Source of the DNA: an uncultured Acidobacteriia bacterium
GTDB taxonomy: Bacteria > Acidobacteriota > Terriglobia > Bryobacterales > Bryobacteraceae
Direction: 5' to 3'
NCBI GenBank assembly: GCA_903925975.1
Contig: CAIYHG010000057.1
Span: 1 to 38,177, forward strand
Length of the DNA stretch: 38,177 nt
Part shown: piece after piece, positions 8,770 to 16,612 of the stretch
Layout of the letters: the number at the start of each line of letters is the position of its first letter
Numbering within the stretch: position 1 is the stretch's first letter
Notes under the pieces: generated by a model
Told to the model about the DNA's origin: nothing
Databases searched by the model: none
What the model saw: the letters and a program-made list of their open reading frames with translations, nothing else
Program-made: the position numbers and the translations under genes

Positions 8770-9380
8770 GATGGCTTTTGGCATTTCTCTTTGCCGCTTC
8801 CCTGGCCGCCGCCGCGGAGCCGCAGCTATTTTTCTCGCGGGCTTTCCCGGGCAGCGCGCCCGAGTATTTCGACGTTGCATTGCAGCGCAGCGGCGCCGTG
8901 GAATACCGCGAAGCGCCTGACGAGGCAGACCCGTTGAAACTCCAACTGACTCAAGCCGAGACGGATACGATCTATCTGCTGGCGGAGAAACTGGACAATT
9001 TCGGGCGGTCCGTGGAGTCCCCCGCCAAGGTGGCCTTCATGGGGAAAAAGACTTTGCGCTTTGACGACGGGCAGCGCAAGAACGCAATCACCTTCAACTA
9101 CACCGAAGATCCCGCGGCGCGGGAACTGACTGCATGGTTCGAACGCATCGCCGAATCGGCGCGGAATCTTTCCGATCTGGAGCGGACCGCGAAGTACGAC
9201 AAACTCGGGGTCGTCAAGTCGCTGCAGATCATCCAGTCATCCCTCGACGGCAACCGCCTCGTCGGCGCTCAGCAATTCCTTCCGATGCTCGACCGTATCG
9301 CGGCGAATTCAACCTATATGCACACCGCCCGGGCGCGCGCCTCCGAGATCGCCGAGGCGATTCGTAACCCGAAGCAATAA
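8766..9380 (+). CDS. Secreted hypothetical protein coupled to ruvC
   Basis: This 204-aa protein of unrecognised function has a clear signal peptide (residues 1-17, [17 protein letters not shown]) and is predicted to be periplasmic or exported. The mature part mixes beta-rich (residues 20-110) and helical (115-200) sequence and has no cysteine or recognisable catalytic motif. It overlaps the ruvC stop by ATGA, so it is translated from the yebC-ruvC message despite its different location in the cell. The 3' end faces the DUF4097-type gene with only 10 bp between the stops. It is a real gene by codon use and coupling; the function is unknown. Confidence 0.82.
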   Translation: MRWLLAFLFAASLAAAAEPQLFFSRAFPGSAPEYFDVALQRSGAVEYREAPDEADPLKLQLTQAETDTIYLLAEKLDNFGRSVESPAKVAFMGKKTLRFDDGQRKNAITFNYTEDPAARELTAWFERIAESARNLSDLERTAKYDKLGVVKSLQIIQSSLDGNRLVGAQQFLPMLDRIAANSTYMHTARARASEIAEAIRNPKQ

Positions 9381-9390
9381 GCCCGGCGGA

Positions 9391-10320
9391 TTACATCTTC
9401 AACAGGCGGATGCTGCCGTTCGACGTTCCCAGATCGATCGCCGGCCCCCCGTTTCCAATGGTTCCCTCCATCTGGTTTCGCTGAGAACTCCCCGCCGTTT
9501 TGATTTCGAAATCCGAGGTGACGGAAGCATTACTGGTGTGAGCCGCCAGGCGGGCATTCAGCTGTCCGGGGAATCGCGCGGTAATGGAAGCGTTTGAGGT
9601 GGCCACCCGGACGGCACTCGTGAGTTCCGAAGGAAGGGTGAGTTCGACGCTGCCGTTCGAGGTCTCCAGGCGAACCGGCTTGGCCGCCTGCAGAATTCCG
9701 GCGGAGATGCCGCTATTGGATGTAGCGGCTTCGAGCGCCCCGCGCAAGCGGTCCGCGCGGATGCGGCCATTTGACGTGCGAACATCCGCGTCGCCTTCGA
9801 CGTCAAGAAGTTCGATGCCCGCGTTCGTAGTCTGCGCGTCCAAGGCGCCTTTCAGGTCCTGCACCCGGATGGAACCGTTGGACGTGCGAAGCCGCGCGGG
9901 ACCGGCGCCGTCGGCCGTCCGTATGGCCCCGTTGGAGGTCGTTAGGCGCTCGAGCACGGCCGCACGCGGGATTCGAATGGTGAACCGTACGCCCCCACGG
10001 CGGTCTGGGGGCTTCACGGCCCTGACGGAAACCTTGTCGGGGGCGTTCGATATCTCGATTTTGAGATCGTCGGCGGCCTGCTGAGTCGGGCCGGATTTGA
10101 CGGCCTCGATCTCAACGGTTTCCTGATCCCAGCCCGAAACGTCGATGGCGCCCTCAAAGCCTTCCACCGAAAGGCTGCCGCCCGCGCGGAGCGGGTAGCT
10201 GAAATGGGCCTCGCTGTGATAGCTCTGGGAGACGCCCGGTCCTTCCATAACGCAAGCCGTCAGCGACAGCAGCGCGGCGGTAATCGGAACAAGAAGGTAA
10301 TTCACTCCATGCCTCATCAA
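9391..10320 (-). CDS. DUF4097-type surface lipoprotein with TSN repeats
   Basis: This 309-aa protein has an N-terminal signal ending in a lipobox (SLTAC, cysteine at about residue 23), so it is a predicted lipoprotein. From about residue 128 onward it is built of short beta-strand units with the recurring core TSNGSI or TSNASI (at least eight copies, e.g. LRTSNGSIRV, VRTSNGRIRA, VATSNASITA). This is typical of the right-handed beta-helix domain of the DUF4097/DUF2807 group. The role of these proteins is poorly defined; some sit next to anti-sigma or envelope-stress genes. The ATG at 10320 is preceded by an MMRHG start; the second ATG is equally possible. Confidence 0.85.
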   Translation of the reverse strand: MMRHGVNYLLVPITAALLSLTACVMEGPGVSQSYHSEAHFSYPLRAGGSLSVEGFEGAIDVSGWDQETVEIEAVKSGPTQQAADDLKIEISNAPDKVSVRAVKPPDRRGGVRFTIRIPRAAVLERLTTSNGAIRTADGAGPARLRTSNGSIRVQDLKGALDAQTTNAGIELLDVEGDADVRTSNGRIRADRLRGALEAATSNSGISAGILQAAKPVRLETSNGSVELTLPSELTSAVRVATSNASITARFPGQLNARLAAHTSNASVTSDFEIKTAGSSQRNQMEGTIGNGGPAIDLGTSNGSIRLLKM

Positions 10321-10368
10321 TCGCCCTTACGAGGAAAATAACGGTTTTGTTCCATCGATTCGCCGGGT

Positions 10369-10374
10369 TACACT
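10369..10374 (+). promoter_or_regulatory. -10 element of the YIP1-family gene
   Basis: TACACT ends 9 nt before the ATG at 10384, with a weak TTGTTC 16 bp further upstream. This places the transcript start within a few bases of the start codon, so the message would be leaderless or nearly so. Confidence 0.45.
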
Positions 10375-10383
10375 CAACCAGGC

Positions 10384-11139
10384 ATGTCACCCGAATCCAT
10401 GCCGGCCGCCGAGCCGGAACAAGCGGGCATGAGCGAGGCTTCGCGTCTGTCCGGCATATTCTTCGAGCCGAAGAAAGCCTTCGCGGATATTGCGCTGCAT
10501 CCCCGCTGGGTGGTTCCGATCGCGCTGCTGATCCTCGCTGGAATGGCGTTCAGCGCCGCTGTCGCAAACCGCATCGGATGGGAACGAGTCGTCCGGCAGC
10601 AAATCGAGCAGCGCGCGGCCACAATGTCGATCCAGCAGCGCGAGGCCGTGGAGCGGAGCATGGGCGTCAGCGTTCGGATCGCGTCCGCCGGGGCTTACGC
10701 GGCAATCGTATTCACGCCCGTCGTCATGCTAGTGGTGGCCGGGGTGCTCCTTGGCATCGCCAACGGGTTGATGTCGGCCGATCTCAAGCTCAAGCAGGTC
10801 TACGCGATTGTCTGCTACTCCATGATTCCCAGGGCCATCTACTCCCTTCTGGCGATCCTGGTGATCTACCTGAAGCAGCCGGACGATTTTGACATTCGGA
10901 ACCCCCTCGCGTTCAATCCGGGAGCGTTCATGGATCCGCAAACCAGCGGAAAGTTCCTTCATTCGCTGGCGACGTCGCTAGACCTGTTCACCATCTGGAC
11001 GATTCTATTGATCGCAGCGGGCCTGAAGGTGGCGGCAGGCAGAAGGATATCATCCTCTGGAGCGCTCATGGCGGTGCTGCTGCCCTGGGGCATCCTGGTG
11101 CTCGGCGCCGCGGCCTTGGCCGCCGCGTTCGGCGGGTAA
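10384..11139 (+). CDS. YIP1-family integral membrane protein
   Basis: This 251-aa inner-membrane protein has five or six predicted helices (about 40-60, 102-130, 142-165, 195-215, 225-248). An N-terminal cytosolic segment with the typical SRLSGIFFEPKKAFADIA motif precedes the first helix. YIP1/Yip1-domain proteins in bacteria often sit beside export or envelope genes, but no molecular function is established. No strong ribosome binding site is seen; a -10-like TACACT lies directly upstream. The gene converges on the small gene at 11150 with 10 bp between stops and no visible terminator. Confidence 0.85.
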   Translation: MSPESMPAAEPEQAGMSEASRLSGIFFEPKKAFADIALHPRWVVPIALLILAGMAFSAAVANRIGWERVVRQQIEQRAATMSIQQREAVERSMGVSVRIASAGAYAAIVFTPVVMLVVAGVLLGIANGLMSADLKLKQVYAIVCYSMIPRAIYSLLAILVIYLKQPDDFDIRNPLAFNPGAFMDPQTSGKFLHSLATSLDLFTIWTILLIAAGLKVAAGRRISSSGALMAVLLPWGILVLGAAALAAAFGG

Positions 11140-11149
11140 TCTGAATTTC

Positions 11150-11551
11150 TTACGATTCGAAGCCCAGCGCCTCGGCGATTGCGGCCACATCGGCGGCGCG
11201 AACGCGGACAGGCTCGCGCATGGATGCCGGCGAAGGGCGTTCGTCGAATGCCTGGAACAGCGCCATCTTGGCGAGGGCATAGCGCTCGTTTTCGGCGAAC
11301 TCGCGCGCATGCGCCCGCTCCCATTCACGGCATTCGGCGCGGTCCAGGACGACGGAAGCCGCTCCCCAGTTGGAACGGTCCGCGCTAACACGGAACACGA
11401 ACTCCGTGGTCTTGCCGCCGCGCCCGAGCAGGCGCCGGCCTTCGTAGAAATACTGGTAGACGTAGCCCGATTGCGCGGAATAGGATTTCATGCGCGGGGC
11501 CGCCGGGGCGCCCGTCAGCGCTCTCTTCCTTGAAAATAGGCCGCGAAACAC
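11150..11551 (-). CDS. Hypothetical protein, 133 aa
   Basis: I do not recognise this 133-aa protein. It is soluble, with a basic N-terminus (MFRGLFSRKR), an aromatic patch (SGYVYQYFYEGRRLLGRGG) that looks like the start of a beta-sheet core, and a helical, charged C-terminal half (REWERAHAREFAENERYALA). Codon choice is GC-rich at third positions, as in its neighbours, and no competing frame is better, so I believe it is real. It converges with the YIP1 gene. A frame on the other strand (11309-11533) is a shadow. Confidence 0.6.
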   Translation of the reverse strand: MFRGLFSRKRALTGAPAAPRMKSYSAQSGYVYQYFYEGRRLLGRGGKTTEFVFRVSADRSNWGAASVVLDRAECREWERAHAREFAENERYALAKMALFQAFDERPSPASMREPVRVRAADVAAIAEALGFES

Positions 11552-11965
11552 TAATGTATCTTCCTTATCCGAACAGCTCAGATGAGTACCTTCGATATAT
11601 TGACAAGGTTGGCGCCCGGGCGCAAACTGAATTTGGAATCAGGCCGGTTGATGATTCCAACGCCGTTATTGCCGGCCCACCCGGGTCGGCGGGAGGTGAC
11701 ATATAGAACCGGGCAACGATGAGGGCGGCCTCATCCGAAGCTAGCGAACAAGCGGTACGGGAGATCCTGAGCGATCGGATATGCGCCGGCGGTATGGCGC
11801 TGCGCTCTGTGCGCAAGACAGATGATCGCCAACGTTGTGGTTTCCCTAGTTCGGTAGTATTTGGATGACCGCCCTTTTCTTATTTCCTTCCTTAATTCCC
11901 CTTCATTGTTTTGCAACGTACGGATATTTCCGGTGTTGTACACTGGGATAAGCCATCCCACATTT
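11552..11965. other. Intergenic region upstream of mqnD
   Basis: This 414-bp stretch is AT-richer than its surroundings and contains only short, unconvincing frames on both strands. A 7-bp inverted repeat GGAATCA/TGATTCC (about 11634-11657) and a 6-bp hairpin just before mqnD (separate entry) are the only structures I could point to. The promoters of both flanking genes must lie here. Confidence 0.4.
11944..11960 (+). promoter_or_regulatory. Short hairpin directly before the mqnD start
   Basis: TGGGAT (11944-11949), a 5-nt loop and ATCCCA (11955-11960) form a perfect 6-bp inverted repeat ending 5 nt before the ATG at 11966. No purine-rich ribosome binding site is present elsewhere. The structure could be a regulator binding site or an RNA hairpin limiting ribosome access. 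Confidence 0.35.
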
Positions 11966-12811
11966 ATGACATCGGTTGAAGCCGTGGAAATTGTCAGCGC
12001 TCACAGTCCGGATTCCGACGACGCCTTCATGTTCTACGCCTTGGCCACGAAGAAAGTCCGTTCGGCCCGGGTTTCGTTCAAGCACGTTCTGGGCGATATA
12101 GAGACGCTGAACCGCAAGGCGATGGAAGGCCAGTACGAGTTGAGCGCGATCTCGTACCACGCCTACCCTTACGTTGCCGACAAGTATGTGCTCATGGCGA
12201 GCGGGTCGAGCATTGGCGACGGGTACGGTCCCATGATCATTTCCACCCGTCCGCTGGAACCGGAAGAGTTGAAGGGGAAGCGCATCGCCATTCCCGGCAT
12301 GATGACCAGCGCCTATCTCGCCGCCAAGCTTTTCCAGCCGGATTTTGAGCCGGTCGTGGTTCCGTTCGACAAGATCACAACCGCGGTGCGCGAACACGCC
12401 GCCGATGCCGGCCTGATCATCCACGAAGCGCAACTCACGTTTGAGCGGGAAGGCTTCCACCGCGTGGTCGATTTGGGTAGATGGTTCAAGGCAGCTTACG
12501 GATTGCCGCTACCGCTCGGGGGCAACGTTCTGCGGCGCGACCTGGAACCGGAAATTCAGAGCGAGTGCTGCCGGCTGATGCGCGAGAGCATTCAATACGC
12601 ACTGGACAATCACGACGAGGCACTCCAATACGCGTTGCAGTTTGCCCGCGACATGGAACCGTCGCTTGCCGAGAAATTCGTCGGCATGTACGTGAACCAC
12701 TACACCGTGGACGCCGGCGACGTAATTCCGAAAGCCGCACAGAAGTTGCTCGACATGGGCTTCGAAGCGGGCCTGATCGCCAAGCGCGTTCAGGTGGAGT
12801 ACGTCCGCTAG
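11966..12811 (+). CDS. mqnD: MqnD, 1,4-dihydroxy-6-naphthoate synthase (futalosine menaquinone pathway)
   Basis: This 281-aa enzyme has the periplasmic-binding-protein-like fold of the MqnA/MqnD family. Motifs visible are AHSPDSDDAFMFYAL near the N-terminus, AISYHAYPYVADKYVLMA at about 65-82, and GASMGDGYGP-like GSSIGDGYGPMI. These fit MqnD, which cleaves cyclic de-hypoxanthine futalosine to 1,4-dihydroxy-6-naphthoate, better than MqnA. The frame is open 35 codons further upstream, but that part is compositionally poor, so I take the ATG at 11966. No other mqn gene is in the window, so the pathway is scattered. The geranylgeranyl-reductase-family gene at 25355 may act on a related isoprenoid. 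Confidence 0.85.
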   Translation: MTSVEAVEIVSAHSPDSDDAFMFYALATKKVRSARVSFKHVLGDIETLNRKAMEGQYELSAISYHAYPYVADKYVLMASGSSIGDGYGPMIISTRPLEPEELKGKRIAIPGMMTSAYLAAKLFQPDFEPVVVPFDKITTAVREHAADAGLIIHEAQLTFEREGFHRVVDLGRWFKAAYGLPLPLGGNVLRRDLEPEIQSECCRLMRESIQYALDNHDEALQYALQFARDMEPSLAEKFVGMYVNHYTVDAGDVIPKAAQKLLDMGFEAGLIAKRVQVEYVR

Positions 12812-13341
12812 GCTTTCCGCCGCTCATTCGTCAACAGCGCCAGCGGGAACTCATCCCAAGACCACGCATACTCTGATCGCGGCGCGAATCCTAGGCTGTC
12901 ATACGGTTTCGCTAGGCGGCGCGAGGCTGCGCCCGGCCCGATTACAAGCACATTGGGGAAACCCGGCAGCACTCCCCCGCGGGCAATGGCCAATACCCCC
13001 CGGAGTGGAAAAGTCCTGAAGGCCCAACTCTACGCCGGCTCAGCCGCTGCGGGCGATCAGCCCTCACGCCCCTGAGTCTCAGCGCTCAGCGTCGCGAAGA
13101 TGGCCGCGCGGATCTTCAGCGTTCTGCGGTGGCGGCGCCTGGTCCACTCCCGGAGCGATCCAAGAGCGAACAGCAGGGAGACCAGGAATACCGCATATTG
13201 TGCGGGGCTCATAGAAAGTACTATTTTGCCGTCTAAAGTACGGCATTTCAAACGCATCCGTACCTTCTGAGTACCAGGGACGCGGCTCAGGGATTCCCCT
13301 TGCCAACCGCTGGTTCGGCCATCCATGGTAGAGTGAATCCC
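12812..13341. other. Gene-poor region with possible gene remnants
   Basis: About 530 bp have no convincing full gene. On the minus strand, 12808-12993 reads as a 61-codon frame with a protein-like tail (LGFAPRSEYAW..., then WDEFPLALLTNERRKA) that could be the 3' end of a decayed gene. A 51-codon frame at 13057-13212 could encode a small membrane protein (separate entry). The rest shows no repeats or RNA structure that I can support. Confidence 0.3.
13057..13212 (-). CDS. Possible small single-helix membrane protein
   Basis: From the ATG at 13212 this frame would encode 51 residues: a hydrophobic helix (about 5-20, QYAVFLVSLLFALGSL) followed by a strongly basic segment (REWTRRRHRRTLKIR) and a short acidic tail. 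The layout is that of a small bitopic membrane protein. No good ribosome binding site is visible, and the frame is open for 38 more codons upstream with unlikely composition. The call is weak. Confidence 0.3.
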   Translation of the reverse strand: MSPAQYAVFLVSLLFALGSLREWTRRRHRRTLKIRAAIFATLSAETQGREG

Positions 13342-15066
13342 GTGCCCGGCCTTTGCCGCGTCAGGGGAATCAAGCGGAGCGTAAACCCGCCTGGCGGGCG
13401 CGCGGAGAGGCCCCGCTGGGCGCGCAGGGTCGCCTTCGGACTTCCGGTCTTAGCCACGCTGGCGGCCCTACTCCTGGCCCCCCCTCCGGTGCAGCCCGGG
13501 GGCCAAGCGCTGACGTTCCGATCTTCTGTTGACGACTCGGATCAGCCCTATGCCCTTTACCTGCCGAATTCCTTTAATCCCTCCCGGAAATACCCTCTGG
13601 TGATCGGCCTTCACGGAGAGGACACCAACCACCTGGTAAATCTCATTCAGTTGTTCGGGGCGGGCGGGACGCTCACCAGCATTGGCTTGGGGGTGGGGCG
13701 CGGAATCCCACGATTGCCCGATCTCGATTACATCATCGCCTGCCCGTTCGCGCGCGGCACCATGGGCTACGAAGGGATCGCGGAAACCGACGTCTACGAC
13801 GTGCTCAGCGAAGTGAAGCGCAAGTATCCCATCGACGAAGATCGCGTCTATCTGACGGGCGTATCGATGGGCGGCGGGGGCGCCCTGCGCTTCGCGCTGA
13901 CCCGCCCGGATATTTGGGCTGCCGTCGCCGTAGTGGCGGCATACACCGTCCCCGGAACGGAGGAACTGGCCCCGAACGCCCTGAATCTGCCGGTTCGTCT
14001 CTACCACGGCGAACTGGACCCCCTCGTGCCGGCCGCTTCGGCGCGCGCCTGGCAGCGCCGCCTGCTCGACGCTGGCGCGCCCGCCGAGTACCTGGAGTAT
14101 CCCGGCCTGGCGCACAACGGCTGGGACCCGGCTTACAGGAACCGGGCCATCTTCGACTGGTTCTCGCACTACCGCCGCAACGCGCGCCCGGAGCGCGTCC
14201 GCCTGGTCACGCGGAGCTTTCGCTACGGTTCGGCCTATTGGCTGCGTCTGGACGGCTTCACGTCAGGAGCGCTGGCCTCGATCGACGCGCGCCTTACCGG
14301 CCCGCACGAAGCGCGGGTAGAAACGCACAATGTGGATGGGTTCGGCTTTACGCAACCCGTTTTGGAAGCTCCGGCCTCGGTAGTGATCGATGGCGCCGCG
14401 CTACGCCTCAAACCGGGCGCGGCGCTCGCCTTCTCCAGGCGCGATGGCGTCTGGCGTCAGGAACCCGCCGAGGCTTCCCTGAAGCGGCTGGGCTCTGAAG
14501 GCCCGATAGCGCAAGCCGTTTCCAGCCGCCACGTCTACGTGTACGGAACGGCCGATGGCGCTCCGCCCGACGTAATCCAGAATCGGCGGCTCACGGCCGA
14601 GCGGGCGGCTCAATGGTCCGCGCCGCCGCGCGCGCCGCTGTCTCTGCGCCTGCCGGTGAAGACGGATTCGGAAGTCACGGCCGCGGATATCGATACGTCG
14701 GATCTGGTGTTGTTCGGGACCAAGTCCTCGAACTCAGTCATAGCCCGGTTCGCGCCGGAGCTGCCCATCGAGCTCGGTCCGGGCGCCGCCGACTACGGTT
14801 TGCTTTTCATCGCTCCCATCGGAAAGCATTATGCGCTGGTGAATTCGGGGCTGCCGTGGTGGACCGGCGCCGATCAGGCCAACCGCGGCGGCGACCAGTT
14901 CGCACCGATGCCCTTCCGCCTGCTGGCCGGCTTTCCGGACTTCATTCTCTTCAAAGGATCGCTGGCGCAGGTAGCGGCGGAGGGCTATTTTGACCGAAAC
15001 TGGAAGTTGCCTCCGGATGTGGCGGAGAAGTTGGCCGCCTCCGGCACGGTAATTATTCAGAAATGA
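13342..15066 (+). CDS. Exported alpha/beta hydrolase (esterase/PHB-depolymerase-like N-domain) with C-terminal extension
   Basis: From the GTG at 13342 this is a 574-aa protein. A basic N-terminus and one hydrophobic helix (about 30-47) indicate export or membrane anchoring. The hydrolase domain (about 55-290) shows the nucleophile elbow GVSMGG with S175, a likely acid D226 (YHGELDPLVP) and H258 (GLAHNG), the catalytic triad of serine hydrolases. The C-terminal 280 residues are a beta-rich region of unknown role. The substrate is not evident. A TAGAGT -10-like hexamer ends 7 nt before this GTG, which is why I choose it; upstream starts at 13300 and 13333 cannot be excluded. The stop overlaps the start of the decarboxylase gene by ATGA. 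Confidence 0.8.
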   Translation: MPGLCRVRGIKRSVNPPGGRAERPRWARRVAFGLPVLATLAALLLAPPPVQPGGQALTFRSSVDDSDQPYALYLPNSFNPSRKYPLVIGLHGEDTNHLVNLIQLFGAGGTLTSIGLGVGRGIPRLPDLDYIIACPFARGTMGYEGIAETDVYDVLSEVKRKYPIDEDRVYLTGVSMGGGGALRFALTRPDIWAAVAVVAAYTVPGTEELAPNALNLPVRLYHGELDPLVPAASARAWQRRLLDAGAPAEYLEYPGLAHNGWDPAYRNRAIFDWFSHYRRNARPERVRLVTRSFRYGSAYWLRLDGFTSGALASIDARLTGPHEARVETHNVDGFGFTQPVLEAPASVVIDGAALRLKPGAALAFSRRDGVWRQEPAEASLKRLGSEGPIAQAVSSRHVYVYGTADGAPPDVIQNRRLTAERAAQWSAPPRAPLSLRLPVKTDSEVTAADIDTSDLVLFGTKSSNSVIARFAPELPIELGPGAADYGLLFIAPIGKHYALVNSGLPWWTGADQANRGGDQFAPMPFRLLAGFPDFILFKGSLAQVAAEGYFDRNWKLPPDVAEKLAASGTVIIQK

Positions 15067-16436
15067 CTCCCGAAGAGTTTCGCCGCTACGGCTATCAGAC
15101 GATCGATTGGATCGCCGACTACCTTGCTCGCCCCGAGCGTTACCCCGTGCTTCCGTCGGTCAAGCCGGGCCAGCTTACCGACGCCCTCCCCGCCCGCGGT
15201 CCCGAGTTTGGAGAGCCGATGGACGCCATTCTGGCGGATTTCGAGCGGCTCATCGTACCCGCGATGACGCACTGGAATCATCCGGGCTTCATGGCCTATT
15301 TCGCCAACAGTTCCTCCGAGCCCGGCATATTGGGAGAACTTCTCGCGGCCGCGCTCAACGGCAACGGGATGGTGTGGAAATCGGGTCCGGCGGTGGTGGA
15401 GTTGGAACAGGTGACGCTGCGCTGGCTGCGCCAGTGGACCGGCCTTCCCGAAGATTGGTTCGGCACGATCTACGACACGGCGTCCGTCGGCAGCATGCAT
15501 GCCGTGGCCGCCGCGCGCGAAGCGGCCGATCCCGATTCCCGCACCCGCGGAACACCCCCGGGCCTGGTCGTGTACGCCTCCGAGCAGGCCCACTCCTCGG
15601 TGGAGAAGGGGACCATCGCCGTCGGCATCGGCCAGGACAACTTCCGCAAGGTTCCGGTGGATGCTGAGTTCCGCATGAATCCGGATGCGCTCGCGGCCCT
15701 GATCGAACGCGACCTGGCCGCCGGTTTGCGCCCGTGCTGCGTGGCCGCCACCGTGGGCACTACTTCAACCACCAGCGTCGATCCGGTGCCCGCTATCGCC
15801 GATATCTGCGAGCGGTACAAGCTGTGGCTCCACGTGGATGCAGCCTATGCCGGCTCGCTCATGCTGGCCCCCGAATTCCGCTGGGCCTTCGCCGGATGCG
15901 ACCGGGCCGATTCCCTGGTGATGAACCCGCATAAGTGGCTCATGACCCCGATGGATTGCAGCGCGTTCTTCACGCGCCGGCCGGAGATTCTGCGGAACGC
16001 GTTTTCCCTGATTCCGCCGTATCTCCGAACGCCTGACCATCCCAGGGCTCTCAACCTGATGGATTACGGCGTGCCGCTGGGCCGCCGCTTCCGCGCGCTG
16101 AAGCTGTGGTTCATCATGCGGACTTATGGCCGCGAAGGGCTGGCGGAAATACTACGGGAGCACGTTCGGCTGGCGCAGGATCTGGCGCTCGAAATCGATG
16201 CCGACCCGCGCTTTGAGCGCACCGCGCCCACTCCGTTCTCGGCGATTTGTTTCCGTTACAAGGGAACCGACGACGAGAATCGGCAAATCCAGGAGCGCGT
16301 CAACGCCACGGGCGAGGTTTTCATTTCGGGCACGGAATTGCACGGCAGATTTAGCCTGAGGATCGCAATAGGGAACCGGGGCACCGGCAGCGAACACGTG
16401 GCCCGCGTGTGGGAACTAATTCGGGAAGCTGTCTAA
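15063..16436 (+). CDS. Pyridoxal-phosphate-dependent aromatic L-amino acid decarboxylase family protein
   Basis: This 457-aa cytosolic enzyme belongs to PLP decarboxylase group II. It begins with the family start TPEEFRRYGYQTIDWIADYL and contains HPGFMAYF, the substrate-side segment WNHP (71-74), the cofactor aspartate D259 (HVDAAYAG) and the PLP-binding lysine K291 (NPHKW). The length agrees with DOPA/tryptophan/phenylalanine decarboxylases. Which aromatic amino acid is used cannot be read from the sequence. It overlaps the hydrolase gene by 4 bp, so the two are co-translated and may act in one pathway, e.g. peptide or ester breakdown followed by decarboxylation (inference). A palindromic repeat follows 51 bp after the stop. 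Confidence 0.93.
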   Translation: MTPEEFRRYGYQTIDWIADYLARPERYPVLPSVKPGQLTDALPARGPEFGEPMDAILADFERLIVPAMTHWNHPGFMAYFANSSSEPGILGELLAAALNGNGMVWKSGPAVVELEQVTLRWLRQWTGLPEDWFGTIYDTASVGSMHAVAAAREAADPDSRTRGTPPGLVVYASEQAHSSVEKGTIAVGIGQDNFRKVPVDAEFRMNPDALAALIERDLAAGLRPCCVAATVGTTSTTSVDPVPAIADICERYKLWLHVDAAYAGSLMLAPEFRWAFAGCDRADSLVMNPHKWLMTPMDCSAFFTRRPEILRNAFSLIPPYLRTPDHPRALNLMDYGVPLGRRFRALKLWFIMRTYGREGLAEILREHVRLAQDLALEIDADPRFERTAPTPFSAICFRYKGTDDENRQIQERVNATGEVFISGTELHGRFSLRIAIGNRGTGSEHVARVWELIREAV

Positions 16437-16487
16437 TAGCTCAGGCAGGGCAAGCGAAGAAGCTTGCGGCAAAACCAGGCAAAAACG

Positions 16488-16567
16488 TTGGCCGCAGATT
16501 AACGCCGATCAACGCGGATTGAAGAAACACGACCTGTCGGCGTTCATCCACGTTAATCTGCGGCCAA
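16488..16567. repeat. Intergenic palindromic repeat, copy 1
   Basis: The 17-bp arms TTGGCCGCAGATTAACG (16488-16504) and CGTTAATCTGCGGCCAA (16551-16567) are perfect inverted repeats around a 46-bp centre that itself holds degenerate copies of the arm (AACGCCGATCAACGCGGA). A second copy is at 30161-30240. Both lie between convergently transcribed genes, so they could act as two-way terminators or RNA-stabilising hairpins. Such 'ggccgcagat-aacgc' repeats recur in several GC-rich soil phyla. Confidence 0.85.
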
Positions 16568-16612
16568 ATGGACTTTTTCCTCAAGCTCTTCAGCTTGCCC
16601 GTATTCCTTTGC

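Noticed and set aside
11565-11816. Minus-strand frame in the mqnD upstream region
   Set aside because: The 83-codon frame lacks a ribosome binding site and any family resemblance; composition is not that of the neighbouring genes.
12808-12993. Minus-strand 61-codon frame with a protein-like tail
   Set aside because: It may be the end of a decayed gene, but I cannot identify the parent, and it overlaps the mqnD stop by 4 bp, so I did not list it as a gene.
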